From: Pelagibacterium halotolerans B2 | Lineage (GTDB): Bacteria > Pseudomonadota > Alphaproteobacteria > Rhizobiales > Devosiaceae | Reading direction: 5' to 3' | Assembly: GCF_000230555.1 (NCBI RefSeq) | Contig: NC_016078.1 | Coordinates: 1,054,001-1,118,000, forward strand | Length of the DNA stretch: 64,000 bases | Shown here: in pieces, positions 45,133 to 54,862 of the stretch | Numbering within the stretch: the first letter of the stretch is position 1 | Layout: every line of letters begins with the position of its first letter | Notes under the pieces: generated by a model | Database searches by the model: none | Told to the model about the DNA's origin: nothing | Seen by the model: the letters and a program-made list of their open reading frames with translations, nothing else | Program-made: the position numbers and the translations under genes

Positions 45133-46332
45133 ATGGCCCATATGCGCAACATCTTCCTTCTCTCGGGGGCGCAGGCCATAGCTGGGTCCTCCCAGGGCAT
45201 GGTGATGGCGGTTGGCGCGCTGGCAGGTGCCTATCTCGCCTTCGATCCGGCTTTTGCAACCCTGCCGACCACAGCGATGATTCTCGGCGTGGCCCTGATG
45301 GCGGGGCCGGCGGCTATCGCGCTTCACCGGTTGGGCCGTACCCGGGGCTTTCTGCTCGGAGCCGCGATTGCCGGATGCGGCGGCCTTTTGGCCGCTCTGG
45401 GCATTTATCTCCACAGCTTCCTGTTCTTTTCGGCCTCGATGCTGCTGATCGGCGCGGCAGGGGCCTTCGGTCAGCAATACCGGTTTGCGGCAGCCGACAG
45501 CGTGCCTGAAGGCGCCAAGGCCCGGGCGGTGTCCTGGGTCCTGTTCGGTGGCGTGCTCGCGGGCTTTCTCGGCCCGCGGCTGGCTTCAATGACTTCAGAG
45601 GCCGTGCCCGGCGCGCTCTATGCCGGTTCGTTCATTGCGTTGGCGGGCCTGTCGGTTGTGGCCATGCTCCTGCTCAGTTTCACCCGTCTGCCCAAGGGCG
45701 AACCCAAGCGCCCCGTATCCGAGCAGGGGCGCCCCCTCAAGGACATGATCCGCACCCCGGCGGTCTTCGTGCCGGTGTTGACGGGGATGGCGAGCTTTTC
45801 GCTCATGACCTTTGTTATGGTCGCCGCTCCGCTAGCCATGGTCCATATCTGCGGGCACGCACCCGCCGAGGCCGCCAACGCCATTCAGTGGCACATCGTG
45901 GCCATGTTCGCGCCGAGCTTTGTCACCGGAGAAATCATCAAACGCATCGGCACCCATCTGACCGCCGCCATCGGGATGCTGTTGATCATCGGCAGTGTGG
46001 GCACCGCGCTTATGGGCACCACCACGCTCCATTTCGATATCGGGCTGGTGCTGCTCGGAGTGGGATGGAATTTCGGCTTTATCGGCTCGACGGTGATGCT
46101 GACCAAGAGCTACAGGCCCGAGGAGGGCGCCAAGGTTCAGGCGCTCAACGAGCAATTGGTGTTCGGCTCGAACGCGATAGGCTCAATCGGCGCCGGGCTG
46201 GCTCTGAACTTTTTCGGCTGGGAGGCCGTCAATCTCATTGCCTTGCCGATCGCCGTGGCGACTATCCTGCTTTTGGCCTGGGACGATCTGCGCACCCGCC
46301 GCATCGGCCGGCAGGCGCTGGCCTCAGATTGA
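45133..46332 (+). CDS. Major facilitator superfamily transporter
   Basis: The 399-residue protein has about 12 transmembrane helices in two halves with a charged central loop (residues about 190-215). FIGSTVMLTKSYRPEEGAKVQALNEQLVFGSNAIGS is typical of a group of uncharacterised MFS proteins found near nusB. The substrate is unknown. The gene overlaps bamE by 9 bases tail to tail. Confidence 0.85.
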   Translation: MAHMRNIFLLSGAQAIAGSSQGMVMAVGALAGAYLAFDPAFATLPTTAMILGVALMAGPAAIALHRLGRTRGFLLGAAIAGCGGLLAALGIYLHSFLFFSASMLLIGAAGAFGQQYRFAAADSVPEGAKARAVSWVLFGGVLAGFLGPRLASMTSEAVPGALYAGSFIALAGLSVVAMLLLSFTRLPKGEPKRPVSEQGRPLKDMIRTPAVFVPVLTGMASFSLMTFVMVAAPLAMVHICGHAPAEAANAIQWHIVAMFAPSFVTGEIIKRIGTHLTAAIGMLLIIGSVGTALMGTTTLHFDIGLVLLGVGWNFGFIGSTVMLTKSYRPEEGAKVQALNEQLVFGSNAIGSIGAGLALNFFGWEAVNLIALPIAVATILLLAWDDLRTRRIGRQALASD

Positions 46333-46770
46333 GGCCAGCAGCGATTCCACGAAGTTGCGGTCTTCGCCGAACGATCCGGTGCGGCGCTGCTCGATGGCAA
46401 AGGCCCGACCGTCCTCAAGCGAATAGAGCGCGCGGTCGGTAACCCGCCCGTCGGCACCGAAATAGACGGCCAGCACCGTGCGCTCCTGAATGCTGGTCAG
46501 GCCGAACGCGGTCCGGCTCACTTTCGTTTCGACATAGTACCAGGCCGTTTCGCCACCGAAGGTGCTTGTGGTCTGGGGCGATCCCAGAACGACGCGAACG
46601 AAGTCCTGGCTCGAGCCCGGTCGGACCTGGGTAATGGCGTCATCGGGCAGCACATAGCCCTGGGTGCGTTGGGAGATCAGCCCGCTTCCCGAACAGGCCG
46701 ACAGGGTCAGGCCAAGGGCGATTGCCGCGGCAATAGGGGACAGGCGGACAAGGGCGGGACGCAGGGTCAT
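46324..46770 (-). CDS. bamE: Outer-membrane assembly lipoprotein BamE
   Basis: BamE is a lipoprotein of the beta-barrel assembly machine. The 148-residue precursor has a lipobox LSAC (Cys26), then the SmpA/OmlA fold with YVLPDDAITQVRPGSSQDFVRVVLGSPQ and TAWYYVETK. It is divergent from the cytochrome chaperone gene, the usual arrangement in the order. Confidence 0.92.
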   Translation of the reverse strand: MTLRPALVRLSPIAAAIALGLTLSACSGSGLISQRTQGYVLPDDAITQVRPGSSQDFVRVVLGSPQTTSTFGGETAWYYVETKVSRTAFGLTSIQERTVLAVYFGADGRVTDRALYSLEDGRAFAIEQRRTGSFGEDRNFVESLLASI

Positions 46771-46923
46771 GGAATTGACTTTCCTCAGCTCTCTCGACTA
46801 TAGCCTCGCGACAATGCGCCAGGGATTTTGGTGTTGTTTAGCCGTCCGGGCCCGACTCTGGCAAGCCGCCAATCGAAATGCACTTGCGACGGAGCGGCTT
46901 TTCTCGTTGTGAGACCCCAAGAA

Positions 46924-47451
46924 ATGATCCTGTCCTTATTCCGCAAGTCCAAGCTCTCCGAGCCCGTTTATGCCGTCTATAGTGCCATTGTGGCGCAATC
47001 CCGGCGCGAAATCTTCTATGCCGAGTGGGGCGTGGCCGACACGCTGACGGGCCGGTTCGACATGATTTCCCTGCACGCGGCCCTGGTTTTCCGGCGGCTG
47101 CGCTCGAGTGAGCAGCAAAGCAAGGATTTCGCCCAGAACGTATTCGACTGCTTTTTTCACGATATGGACCGTTCCCTGCGTGAAATGGGCGTGGGAGATC
47201 TGTCCGTGGGCAAGCGGATCGAGAAGATGGGCAGCCTGTTTTACGGCATGCTTTCCAACCTGTCCTCGATTCTGGATTCGGGTGATCGGGCGCGGCTCGT
47301 CGATTTTGTGTCCCGGAATTTTCATGCCGGTGCAACCCATCCGCAGGTCGAGCGGTTTGCCGACTATATTCTGGAGTGCGACGGGACGCTCAAAACTCAA
47401 CCTGTCGCGCAGATCATGGCAGGCAGCGTGACATTCGGAGACCCCAAATGA
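46924..47451 (+). CDS. Cytochrome bc1 assembly chaperone (Cbp3/UQCC1 family)
   Basis: The 175-residue helical protein matches the ubiquinol-cytochrome c chaperone family (VYAVYSAIVAQSRREIFYAEWGVADTL, FDMISLHAALVFRRL, FDCFFHDMDRSLREMGVGDLSVGKRI), which assists cytochrome b assembly. The ATG at 46924 matches the family's N terminus. Its stop overlaps the DUF177 start. Confidence 0.92.
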   Translation: MILSLFRKSKLSEPVYAVYSAIVAQSRREIFYAEWGVADTLTGRFDMISLHAALVFRRLRSSEQQSKDFAQNVFDCFFHDMDRSLREMGVGDLSVGKRIEKMGSLFYGMLSNLSSILDSGDRARLVDFVSRNFHAGATHPQVERFADYILECDGTLKTQPVAQIMAGSVTFGDPK

Positions 47452-47987
47452 CGCAACGCCCCGACGAATTCGATCTCGATGCGAAGGTCAGGGTCGACAA
47501 GATCCCGGCAGCCGGCCGGGTCGTGACCATCCAGACCGATGACGAACAGCGCGCGGTGCTGGCCGACCGGCTCAAGGTCAGCGAGGTCACCGCATTTTCC
47601 GCCCAGGTGACGGCGACGCGGTTTCGCGGTGGTATCCAGGCCAAGGGCCATGTCCAGGGCACTGTGATACAGCCCTGCGTGGTGACCGGCGATCCCGTCA
47701 TCCAGGCCATCGACGAACCCATCGACCGCGTCTTCCTGCCCGGCCGCGACGAGGCCAGCGAGGCTACCGCGGGGGCCGAAATCTTCGTCAATCTCGAAGA
47801 TGACGACCTGCCGGACTATTTCGAGGGGGACGAGATCGATCTCGCCGACCTCGTGCTTGAAGTGTTCGCCCTTGCCATCGACCTTTATCCCCGCAAGCCG
47901 GGCGCCGAACTGAGTGACGATCTCAAAGGCGATGATCCTGCCGAACTCTCGCCCTTTGCCGCGCTCAAGGCGCTCAAGAAGGATTGA
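47448..47987 (+). CDS. DUF177/YceD-family protein
   Basis: The 179-residue protein has the YceD pattern (GVIQPCVVTGDPVIQ-like Cys, then the acidic DLPDYFEGDEIDLADLVLEVFALAIDLYPRKPG). YceD proteins in many bacteria take part in 23S rRNA maturation or accumulation and lie beside rpmF; here plsX follows directly and rpmF is elsewhere. Confidence 0.9.
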   Translation: MTQRPDEFDLDAKVRVDKIPAAGRVVTIQTDDEQRAVLADRLKVSEVTAFSAQVTATRFRGGIQAKGHVQGTVIQPCVVTGDPVIQAIDEPIDRVFLPGRDEASEATAGAEIFVNLEDDDLPDYFEGDEIDLADLVLEVFALAIDLYPRKPGAELSDDLKGDDPAELSPFAALKALKKD

Positions 47988-48055
47988 CGGGCTTGCATGG
48001 CAGGCTCCATTGACTATGGTGAGCGCCGATTTTCGGGAACGTTTCAAGGCAGGCA

Positions 48056-49123
48056 ATGAGTGAAACCATAACGATCTCCGTCGACGCAATGGGCGGAGAC
48101 AATGCGCCGCGCGCTCCCTTGCATGGCGCCAAATTGCTGCTTCGCGAACACCCCGATGCCCGGTTCATCTTTCACGGCCGCGAGGAGGTCCTGACCCCCT
48201 TGCTTGAGGAATTTTCCGAGCTCAAGCCCGTCTCTCAAGTGCGCCATAGCGAGAACGTCATCACCATGGACGACAAGCCCAGCCAGGCGCTGCGCAAGGG
48301 CAGGGGCACGTCCTCGATGTGGGCGGCCATCCAGTCGGTCAAGGATGGCGAGGCCGATGTGGCGATCTCGGGCGGCAACACCGGCGCGCTCATGGCCATG
48401 GCAACGTTCTGCCTGCGCACCATGGAAGGGATTTCCCGCCCGGCGATTTCGGCGATCTGGCCGACCTTGCGCTCCGATATCGTGGTTCTCGACGTCGGGG
48501 CCACGATAGGGGCTGACGCCCAGCAGCTCGTCGACTTCTCGATTCTGGGTGCGGCACTGGCCCGTGCCCTGTTCGATATCGAAAGTCCCACCATCGGGCT
48601 GCTCAATGTCGGGGTTGAGGAAGCCAAGGGCAATGAGTGGGTCAAGGATGCCGGCAAGATACTGGCCGAAACCTCGGGCGCCGGCTTTACCTACAAGGGA
48701 TTTGTCGAAGGCGACGATCTGGGCAAGGGCACCGTCGATGTCGTGGTCACCGAAGGGTTCACCGGCAATATCGCGCTCAAGACGGCCGAAGGCACGGCCC
48801 GGCAGGTCGGCACCTATCTGCGCAATGCAATGACCTCTTCGCTGATGAGCAAGATCGGCGCTTTGTTCGCGCGTCAGGCGCTGGGCGCCATCCGCTCCAA
48901 GATGGATCCGCGCACCGTCAATGGCGGCGTTTTTCTCGGCCTCAATGGTGTCGTTATCAAGAGCCATGGTGGCACGGACGAGATCGGCTACAAAAGTGCG
49001 CTCAGCGTGGCCTATGAAATGGCCCGCAACGATCTCCTCGCAAAGATCGGGGAAGGCATGAAACGCTTCCCCGCGCTGGCTTTGCCGGCAGAACCGTCCA
49101 ATCTGGAGGCACCTTCCGCGTGA
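48056..49123 (+). CDS. plsX: Phosphate acyltransferase PlsX
   Basis: PlsX converts acyl-ACP to acyl-phosphate for phospholipid synthesis. The 355-residue protein has [19 protein letters not shown] at the start, [34 protein letters not shown] and [17 protein letters not shown]. It overlaps fabH by 4 bases. Confidence 0.96.
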   Translation: MSETITISVDAMGGDNAPRAPLHGAKLLLREHPDARFIFHGREEVLTPLLEEFSELKPVSQVRHSENVITMDDKPSQALRKGRGTSSMWAAIQSVKDGEADVAISGGNTGALMAMATFCLRTMEGISRPAISAIWPTLRSDIVVLDVGATIGADAQQLVDFSILGAALARALFDIESPTIGLLNVGVEEAKGNEWVKDAGKILAETSGAGFTYKGFVEGDDLGKGTVDVVVTEGFTGNIALKTAEGTARQVGTYLRNAMTSSLMSKIGALFARQALGAIRSKMDPRTVNGGVFLGLNGVVIKSHGGTDEIGYKSALSVAYEMARNDLLAKIGEGMKRFPALALPAEPSNLEAPSA

Positions 49124-50097
49124 CCAAAATCCAATCTGTTGTGCGTGGCGTCGGCGGATATCTGCCGCAACGCATTATGACCAATGACGATCTGGCCAAA
49201 ATCGTCGATACCTCTGACGAATGGATCGTCCAGCGCACCGGTATCCGGCAGCGCCACATCGCTGCGGAAGGCGAATACACCTCCGATCTTGCCCTGATCG
49301 CAGCCCAGCGCGCGCTTGAAAAGGCCGGCATGGACGCCAGCGAGATCGACCTGATCGTCGTGGGGACGACCACACCGGACCGGACATTCCCGGCGACCGC
49401 CGCACTGGTGCAGCAAAAACTCGGCATCACCAAAGGCTCGGCGTTCGACGTGCAGGCCGTGTGCTCGGGCTTTGTGTTCGGCGTGGCGACGGCCGACAGC
49501 TATCTCAAGACCGGCATGGCCAAGCGGGCATTGGTGATCGGGGCTGAAACCGCCTCGCGCATTCTCGACTGGAACGACCGGACCACCTGCGTTCTGTTCG
49601 GCGACGGGGCAGGGGCCATTATCCTCGAGGCCCAGGAGGTGGCTGACGATGCCCCCGAAAACGGCATCCTGGTATCGAGCCTGCGCACCGATGGCAGCCA
49701 TTGGGACAAGCTCTATGTCGATGGCGGCGTCTCGACCACCCAGTCGATCGGCCATCTGCGCATGGAGGGCCGTGAAGTGTTCAAACACGCCGTGGGCATG
49801 ATTTCCGACGTCATCGAAGACGTGCTCTCCAAGACCGGCAAGACAACCGAGGATCTCGACTGGTTCGTACCCCATCAGGCCAACAAGCGCATCATCGATG
49901 GCGCCGGCCGGAAGCTGGGCATTCCCGAGGCCAAGACAATCGTTACCGTGGACAAGCACGCCAACACCTCCGCTGCGTCTGTTCCGCTGGCGCTGTGGGT
50001 GGCCAATGAGGACGGACGAATCAAGAAGGGCGATCTGGTGATGATCGAAGCGATGGGCGGCGGGTTCACCTGGGGTGCCGCGCTCATTCGTTGGTAG
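49120..50097 (+). CDS. fabH: 3-Oxoacyl-ACP synthase III
   Basis: FabH starts fatty acid synthesis by joining acetyl-CoA and malonyl-ACP. The 325-residue protein has catalytic Cys115 in [11 protein letters not shown], His in [11 protein letters not shown] and Asn in [17 protein letters not shown] start at 49120. plsX-fabH-ihfA-merR is a conserved alphaproteobacterial order. Confidence 0.96.
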   Translation: MTKIQSVVRGVGGYLPQRIMTNDDLAKIVDTSDEWIVQRTGIRQRHIAAEGEYTSDLALIAAQRALEKAGMDASEIDLIVVGTTTPDRTFPATAALVQQKLGITKGSAFDVQAVCSGFVFGVATADSYLKTGMAKRALVIGAETASRILDWNDRTTCVLFGDGAGAIILEAQEVADDAPENGILVSSLRTDGSHWDKLYVDGGVSTTQSIGHLRMEGREVFKHAVGMISDVIEDVLSKTGKTTEDLDWFVPHQANKRIIDGAGRKLGIPEAKTIVTVDKHANTSAASVPLALWVANEDGRIKKGDLVMIEAMGGGFTWGAALIRW

Positions 50098-50181
50098 GCG
50101 TTGACCCCGATGTATTTTGGGCGTTAAGTGGTTGAAATCTTGGGGGCTGTTGCGGGTCTCAATGAGATTGAGGGGAACACC

Positions 50182-50493
50182 ATGTCGGGAAAAACCGTGA
50201 CTCGTGCCGATCTGGCCGAGTCAGTCTATCAGTCCGTCGGCTTGTCGCGCACCGAATCGGCGGAACTTGTCGAGCGCGTTCTTCAGATCGTCAGCGACGC
50301 TCTGGCATCGGGCGACAACGTGAAATTGTCGTCCTTCGGCTCGTTTCAGGTGCGCTCCAAAAATGAGCGAATTGGCCGGAATCCCAAGACTGGCGAGGAG
50401 GTTCCGATCCTGCCCAGACAGGTTCTTGTGTTCAAACCATCCAACGTCTTGAAATCCAAGATCAACAAATCTATGGTTCGATCTGGAAAATAA
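50182..50493 (+). CDS. ihfA: Integration host factor alpha subunit
   Basis: IHF bends DNA at specific sites in replication, recombination and transcription. The 103-residue protein has the HU/IHF fold with [20 protein letters not shown] and the DNA-intercalating arm [23 protein letters not shown]. The ATG at 50182 has GAGGGGAAC upstream; an earlier in-frame GTG is not needed. Confidence 0.96.
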   Translation: MSGKTVTRADLAESVYQSVGLSRTESAELVERVLQIVSDALASGDNVKLSSFGSFQVRSKNERIGRNPKTGEEVPILPRQVLVFKPSNVLKSKINKSMVRSGK

Positions 50494-50516
50494 CAACTTT
50501 TACCGGGGCACTTGCG

Positions 50517-51017
50517 TTGGACAAATCGCCAGACGCCTTCCGGACGATATCCGAAGCGGCAGACGAACTCGATCTTCCTCAGCATGTGCTGCGTTTCTGG
50601 GAAACGCGGTTCACGCAGATCAAGCCACTCAAGCGTGGCGGCGGGCGGCGGTACTACCGGCCCGATGACGTTCAACTGCTCAAGGGTATCCGCCACCTCC
50701 TTTACGACCAGGGTTTCACCATCAAGGGCGTCCAACGCATCCTCAAGGAGCAGGGCGCCAAGCACGTCGTGGCCATCGGTGAAACCGGATCCATCCGCCC
50801 CATCGCACCCCAGCCTCATGTAGAGCCGGCCGAAGCCGTCGATGCCGTCGAGTTCGTTGAAATCGAGGCCGGGCATACCCTGGCGGCGCCGGTAAACCAT
50901 GGCGAACGGCATGCCGCCGAAACCGCGGGGCTCTCCGATACGCAACGGGAAACCCTTGCTTCGGCTCTGGAATCCCTCGAGTATTGCCGGGCGTTGCTCG
51001 AAAAGGCGCGCACCTAG
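50517..51017 (+). CDS. MerR-family regulator downstream of ihfA
   Basis: The 166-residue protein has a MerR-like helix-turn-helix ([48 protein letters not shown]) and a C-terminal coiled region ([24 protein letters not shown]). It lacks metal-binding cysteines, and members in this position are of unknown target. The start codon is TTG at 50517 with GGGG 9 bases upstream. Confidence 0.88.
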   Translation: MDKSPDAFRTISEAADELDLPQHVLRFWETRFTQIKPLKRGGGRRYYRPDDVQLLKGIRHLLYDQGFTIKGVQRILKEQGAKHVVAIGETGSIRPIAPQPHVEPAEAVDAVEFVEIEAGHTLAAPVNHGERHAAETAGLSDTQRETLASALESLEYCRALLEKART

Positions 51018-51047
51018 ACAGGCCCCACCCCTACGAAAGTCTAAACC

Positions 51048-51062
51048 TGATTATTGCGATCA
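51048..51062. promoter_or_regulatory. TGA-N9-TCA site upstream of iron importer (RirA-type iron-responsive operator candidate)
   Basis: TGATTATTGCGATCA matches the TGA-N9-TCA core of iron-responsive operators bound by RirA in rhizobia. It is about 90 bases before the substrate-binding protein gene. The core is short enough to occur by chance, so context is the main support. Confidence 0.4.
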
Positions 51063-51154
51063 ACTATGTTGACGCGGACTGATCGGCTGGCTAATAACCT
51101 GACGCGCGCAGTCAAATTTAGCTGCGCATCCGACCCTTAGCCAACGATTGGATT

Positions 51155-52093
51155 GTGATCGTGCATTTTTCAAATCACTTCCGGACCGCCACCGCGGCCC
51201 TTGCCCTTGCGGCCTCGCTCGCCCTCACCGCTGGAGCGTCCGCACAGGAAATCACCGTTGAACACGCCCAGGGCGAAACGACCCTGCCGGGCGTACCCGA
51301 AAAGGTCTTTGCCTTCGATATTGCCACCGTCGATACACTCAACGCCATCGGCGTCGAGGTGGACGGCGTGCCCGACGCGAGCTTTCCCGAGAGCCTGAGC
51401 CGGTATGCCGATGTCATGAAGATCGGCTCGCTGTTCGAGCCCGATTACGAACTGGTCAATGCCGAGCAACCCGATGTGATCTTTGTCGCCGGCCGCTCGT
51501 CCTCGGTCTATCCCCAGCTTTCCGAGATCGCGCCGACCGTCGACCTTTCGGTCGACTGGACCGATTTCCCCACCACCATCAAGCAGCGTTCCGAAACCCT
51601 TGGCGAAATCTTCGGCAAGCAGGCCGAAGTGGCCGAACTGATCGCTGAAGTCGACGCCGACATCGCTTCCGTGCAGGCTCAGGCTCCTTCCGTGGGCAAT
51701 GCCTTGTTCATCAGCGTCAGCGGCGGGCGTGTCTCGGCTTACGGCCCGGGCTCGCGTTTCGGCTGGGTGCATGACGATCTGGGAATCGTGCCGGTGATCG
51801 AGGACGTCGAGGCCGCAACCCACGGCGAAGCGGTTTCGTTCGAGTTCCTGCTCGAAACCAATCCCGACTGGCTCTTCGTGCTCGACCGCGACGCCGCTGT
51901 CGGCGCCGCCGAAGGTGGCCAGCCGGCCGCGCAGGTGCTGGACAATGAAATCGTGCACCAGATGAGCGCATGGCAGAACGACCAGGTCGTCTATGTCGAT
52001 CCGGTCAATTTCTACATCGTCAATGGCGGCCTCAACGCCCTTCACGAAATGGTCGTTCAGGTCGGCACGGCCATTGGTGCCGACGTCGAATAA
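51155..52093 (+). CDS. Siderophore ABC transporter, periplasmic substrate-binding protein (FatB/CeuE-like)
   Basis: The 312-residue precursor has a signal peptide (cleavage near GASAQE, residue 31) without lipobox, then a class III binding-protein fold with ETTLPGVPEKVFAFDIATVDTLNAIG, EQPDVIFVAGRSSSVYPQL and NPDWLFVLDRDAAVG. It resembles the FatB/CeuE/YclQ group that binds ferric catecholate or carboxylate siderophores. GTG at 51155 or 51161 is the start. It heads the four-gene import operon. Confidence 0.9.
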   Translation: MIVHFSNHFRTATAALALAASLALTAGASAQEITVEHAQGETTLPGVPEKVFAFDIATVDTLNAIGVEVDGVPDASFPESLSRYADVMKIGSLFEPDYELVNAEQPDVIFVAGRSSSVYPQLSEIAPTVDLSVDWTDFPTTIKQRSETLGEIFGKQAEVAELIAEVDADIASVQAQAPSVGNALFISVSGGRVSAYGPGSRFGWVHDDLGIVPVIEDVEAATHGEAVSFEFLLETNPDWLFVLDRDAAVGAAEGGQPAAQVLDNEIVHQMSAWQNDQVVYVDPVNFYIVNGGLNALHEMVVQVGTAIGADVE

Positions 52094-52118
52094 ACCTTCG
52101 CATCGACCGATAGGAATG

Positions 52119-52145
52119 GATGCACGCCCGGACCGGGCGTGCATC
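52119..52145 (+). other. Strong intercistronic stem-loop after the binding-protein gene
   Basis: GATGCACGCCCG and CGGGCGTGCATC form a perfect 12-bp stem with a 3-base loop, with no T-run. Such hairpins after binding-protein genes usually protect the 3' end of the upstream message, giving more binding protein than permease. It covers the GTG at 52139, which makes that codon a poor start for the permease. Confidence 0.7.
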
Positions 52146-52168
52146 TCCTCATTGAGGGAGCTCGAATT

Positions 52169-53131
52169 TTGGGTCGCCTGTTTCTTGCCGCAGCCGGCGT
52201 TTTGGCACTGGCCGGTGTCAGCCTGTTCATAGGCGTCTCCGATGTCTCCATCGCCTCGCTGATCTCGGGTGCCAATGACGGTCGCGCGACGATGATCCTG
52301 CTCCTCAGTCGCATTCCCCGGACATTGGCCATCATCCTTGCCGGGATGGGCCTTGCGATCGCGGGCATGATCATGCAGATGCTCGCCCGCAACCGGTTTG
52401 TCGAACCCTCGACCGCCGGGACGACGGAGTCGGCAGGGCTGGGCATGCTGGTCGTGCTGCTGTTTTTTCCCGACATCCCGCTGATCGGCAAGATGCTGGT
52501 CGCATCGGTGTTCGCGCTGGCCGGCACGGCGCTGTTTTTGCGCATCCTGCGCGAAATTCCGCTGCGCTCGGTTCTGCTGGTGCCGCTCGTCGGCATCATG
52601 CTCGGCGGCATCATCTCCTCGATCACCACGTTTTTCGCCTATCGCTTTGAGCTGCTGCAATCGCTCGGCAACTGGCAATCGGGAGATTTCTCGACGGTCA
52701 TGTCGGGCCGCTACGAACTGCTCTGGATTGCGGCGGGCCTGACGGTGATCGCCTGGCTGGCAGCCGACCGGTTCACCGTGGCCGGGATGGGAGAGGATTT
52801 CACCACAAATCTCGGCCTCAACCATCGCAACGTCATGACACTGGGGCTGATTATCGTTTCTCTGGTCAGCGCCACTGTTGTTGTGACGGTGGGCTCGATC
52901 CCCTTTCTTGGGCTGATCGTTCCAAACGTCGTCTCGCTGATGATGGGCGACAACATGCGCAGGTCCATACCGTGGATTGCCGTGTTCGGCGCGGGCTTCG
53001 TTCTGGCCTGCGATATCGTGGGACGCCTCGTGCGGTTCCCCTACGAAATCCCCATCGGCACGGTCGTGGGCATCGTGGGCAGCGCCATCTTCCTTTATCT
53101 CCTGTTGCGCAGGGAGGCCCGGTATGGCTGA
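52169..53131 (+). CDS. Iron-siderophore ABC transporter permease (FecCD family), first subunit
   Basis: The protein has about nine to ten transmembrane helices and the FecCD hallmarks (RIPRTLAIILAGMGLAIAGMIMQMLARN, GIMLGGIISS, SIPFLGLIVPNVVSLMMG). A TTG at 52169 with GAGGGAG 8 bases upstream is preferred (320 residues). The alternative GTG at 52139 lies inside the stem-loop. It forms a heterodimer with the next permease, whose start overlaps its end by 8 bases. Confidence 0.9.
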   Translation: MGRLFLAAAGVLALAGVSLFIGVSDVSIASLISGANDGRATMILLLSRIPRTLAIILAGMGLAIAGMIMQMLARNRFVEPSTAGTTESAGLGMLVVLLFFPDIPLIGKMLVASVFALAGTALFLRILREIPLRSVLLVPLVGIMLGGIISSITTFFAYRFELLQSLGNWQSGDFSTVMSGRYELLWIAAGLTVIAWLAADRFTVAGMGEDFTTNLGLNHRNVMTLGLIIVSLVSATVVVTVGSIPFLGLIVPNVVSLMMGDNMRRSIPWIAVFGAGFVLACDIVGRLVRFPYEIPIGTVVGIVGSAIFLYLLLRREARYG

Positions 53132-54104
53132 CGTCATCATGATGGCCCGGCGCCGCGTCCAGCCCTGGCAAATAATCGCCGGCCTCGCTGCGCTTGCACT
53201 GGTCTGCATCGTTCTTTTCATGACCGTGGGTGCGCGGGGAAGCTGGAGCTTCATCATTCCGTTCCGTGGCACCAAGGTGCTCCAGATGATCCTCGTGGGT
53301 TATGCGATTGCGGTATCCACGGTTCTGTTCCAGACCGTGACGCACAATCGCATTCTCACGCCGTCGATCATGGGCTTCGATGCCATGTTCGTACTCATCC
53401 AGACAACGCTGGTGTTCTTTGTCGGCGGCCTGGCCACCGCCATGATCGATCCGATGCTGATGTTTCTCTTCGAGATGCTTGCGATGGTGGCATTCGCGCT
53501 GTTGCTCTTTAGGTGGCTGTTCACCGGTCAACAGCGCAGCCTGCACCTGCTGGTGCTGGTGGGCATCATTATCGGGACGTTCTTCAGGTCCTTCTCGAAC
53601 TTCATGCAAAGGATCATCGATCCCAACGAGTTCGCCGTATTGCAGGATTCACTGTTTGCAAGCTTCAACTCGGTCAATACCGACCTTCTGTTGGTTTCAA
53701 CGATAATAATAGCTGCCGTCTCGGTCGTTGCCTGGCGCATCAATCATACGTTTGACGTTCTGACGCTGGGCCGCGACAACGCCATCAACCTCGGTATCGA
53801 CTATCGACGCACCGTCTCGATTATCCTGTTCCTGGTCGCTGTTCTGGTCTCGGTGTCCACGGCCCTTGTCGGGCCCGTTACGTTTTTTGGCCTGCTGGTT
53901 GCCAACCTCGCCTATGTTCTGGTGGGAACGGCCAAGCATCGTTATGTCCTGCCCGCTGCCATCCTTTTGGCGGTCATCGCCCTGATCGGCGGACAGATGG
54001 TCCTTGAACGGCTGTTTTCGTTCAACACGGCGCTGTCCATCATCATCGAATTCCTGGGCGGCCTTGTCTTCATCATTCTTATTCTGCGGGGGGCGGCGCG
54101 ATGA
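53124..54104 (+). CDS. Iron-siderophore ABC transporter permease (FecCD family), second subunit
   Basis: The 326-residue protein has about nine to ten membrane helices, with KVLQMILVGYAIAVSTVLFQTVTHNRILTPSIMGFDA and VGPVTFFGLLVANLAYVLVG. AGGGAGG precedes the ATG. This two-permease arrangement (FatC/FatD, YclN/YclO type) differs from single-permease haem systems. It overlaps the ATPase gene by 4 bases. Confidence 0.92.
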   Translation: MADVIMMARRRVQPWQIIAGLAALALVCIVLFMTVGARGSWSFIIPFRGTKVLQMILVGYAIAVSTVLFQTVTHNRILTPSIMGFDAMFVLIQTTLVFFVGGLATAMIDPMLMFLFEMLAMVAFALLLFRWLFTGQQRSLHLLVLVGIIIGTFFRSFSNFMQRIIDPNEFAVLQDSLFASFNSVNTDLLLVSTIIIAAVSVVAWRINHTFDVLTLGRDNAINLGIDYRRTVSIILFLVAVLVSVSTALVGPVTFFGLLVANLAYVLVGTAKHRYVLPAAILLAVIALIGGQMVLERLFSFNTALSIIIEFLGGLVFIILILRGAAR

Positions 54105-54859
54105 TCATCACGTCCGGCATCAAGAAATATTACGGCGAGACCGCCGTCGTCGACGACGTCTCGATCGAACTGCCGGCCCGTGGCATCACTTCGATCATCG
54201 GGCCGAACGGCGCGGGCAAGTCCACGATGCTGTCCATCGTCTCGCGCCTTCTGGGCATGGACGCGGGCTCGGTGACCGTCGACGGTCTCGATGTGTCCAA
54301 TACGCCGAGCGACGTTCTGGCCCGGCGCCTGTCGATCCTGCGCCAGGACAATCACATGACGGCACGCCTGACGGTCGCCGATCTGGTGGCCTTCGGGCGC
54401 TATCCCTATTCCAAGGGACGCCTGACCATCGAGGACAAGGCCCATATCGACCAGTCCATCGCCTATCTCAATCTCGACGACCTGCGGGACCGGTTTCTCG
54501 ACGAGCTTTCGGGCGGCCAGCGCCAGCGGGCCTTCGTGGCCATGGTGCTCTGTCAAGATACCGATTACGTCCTGCTCGACGAGCCGCTCAACAATCTCGA
54601 CATGAAACACGCAATGGGCATGATGAAGCTAATGCAACGGGCCTGCCACGAATTGGGCAAGACGGTGGTTCTTGTCCTGCACGACATCAATTTCGCGTCC
54701 TGGTACTCCGACTACATCATCGCCATGAAAAATGGACGGGTGATCCGCCACGGCACAAAGAACGACATCATCACGCCCGAGGCGCTCAAGGACATCTACG
54801 ACATGGACATCAATGTCCATGAAATCGGTGGTCACCGGGTCTCGCTGTTTTACGATTGA
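54101..54859 (+). CDS. Iron-siderophore ABC transporter ATPase
   Basis: The 252-residue protein has Walker A GPNGAGKST (about 33-41), a Q-loop LRQDNH, the signature LSGGQRQR, Walker B YVLLDEPLNNLD and switch His in VLVLHDINFAS. It powers the importer. It ends 3 bases from the convergent kinase gene. Confidence 0.95.
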   Translation: MIITSGIKKYYGETAVVDDVSIELPARGITSIIGPNGAGKSTMLSIVSRLLGMDAGSVTVDGLDVSNTPSDVLARRLSILRQDNHMTARLTVADLVAFGRYPYSKGRLTIEDKAHIDQSIAYLNLDDLRDRFLDELSGGQRQRAFVAMVLCQDTDYVLLDEPLNNLDMKHAMGMMKLMQRACHELGKTVVLVLHDINFASWYSDYIIAMKNGRVIRHGTKNDIITPEALKDIYDMDINVHEIGGHRVSLFYD

Positions 54860-54862
54860 GCC

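Noticed and set aside
51170..53275. 700-codon minus-strand open frame opposite the iron importer
   Set aside because: It is antisense to the binding-protein and permease genes, has low-complexity His/Asp/Arg composition, and no ribosome site.
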